Source: Deltaproteobacteria bacterium RBG_16_54_18 | GTDB lineage: Bacteria; Desulfobacterota; B13-G15; RBG-16-54-18 | NCBI GenBank assembly: GCA_001797935.1 | Contig: MGQT01000055.1 | Coordinates: 1 to 5,722 of the forward strand | Length of the DNA stretch: 5,722 nucleotides | Reading direction: 5' to 3' | Part shown: one piece after another, positions 5,718 to 5,722 of the stretch | Position numbering within the stretch: the first letter of the stretch is position 1 | Layout of the letters: the number at the start of each line of letters is the position of its first letter | Notes under the pieces: model-generated | What the model was told of the DNA's origin: nothing | Seen by the model: the letters and a program-made list of their open reading frames with translations, nothing else | Database searches by the model: none | Position numbers and translations under genes: made by a program

Positions 5718-5722
5718 GGGCA

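Noticed and set aside
1..5722. Search by eye for CRISPR repeats, tRNA/rRNA genes, transposase or integrase genes, att-like repeats, and defence or toxin-antitoxin modules
   Set aside because: None seen. The minus strand is almost fully occupied by recognisable housekeeping enzymes and no repeat array or mobile-element signature was found.

Overview
The window looks like ordinary chromosomal DNA from a Gram-negative bacterium. The lipoprotein signal, a DUF3617-type protein, an AlgC/ManB-type hexose phosphomutase and an archaeal-type (ApgM) phosphoglycerate mutase together would fit Desulfobacterota, Nitrospirota, NC10 or a similar lineage. This placement is an inference; nothing here fixes the phylum. 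The minus-strand enzyme genes are GC-rich (sampled stretches about 65-78% GC). The genes at both edges are clearly lower, at about 43% (right) and 50% (left).

Left part, plus strand: the C-terminal end of a beta-sandwich-like protein (to 152) is followed by a small DUF3617-type lipoprotein gene (212-625). This gene ends in a strong intrinsic terminator (643-679), which is shared with the convergent minus-strand operon.

Right part, minus strand, in transcription order: a small three-helix membrane protein (5717-5436), a 153-nt gap with inverted repeats (5435-5283), then a tight four-gene run. That run is phosphomannomutase/phosphoglucomutase (5282-3927), endonuclease IV (3907-3041), a MidA/NDUFAF7-family methyltransferase (3022-1853) and cofactor-independent phosphoglycerate mutase (1883-678). 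The four genes are spaced 19 nt, 18 nt and minus 31 nt apart, so they are very probably one transcript. The last pair is probably translationally coupled, because the apgM ribosome-binding site lies inside midA.

The four enzymes do not form a single pathway: two central-carbon/sugar-phosphate mutases flank a DNA-repair nuclease and a protein methyltransferase. It reads as a housekeeping operon. I found no transposase, CRISPR array, tRNA, rRNA, phage gene or defence system, and no convincing novel system. The most useful details are a 12-bp tandem duplication that explains the only length difference in endonuclease IV, a Glu where a metal-ligand His might be expected in the phosphoglycerate mutase, the nested midA/apgM junction, and mutually exclusive hairpins upstream of the phosphomutase gene.
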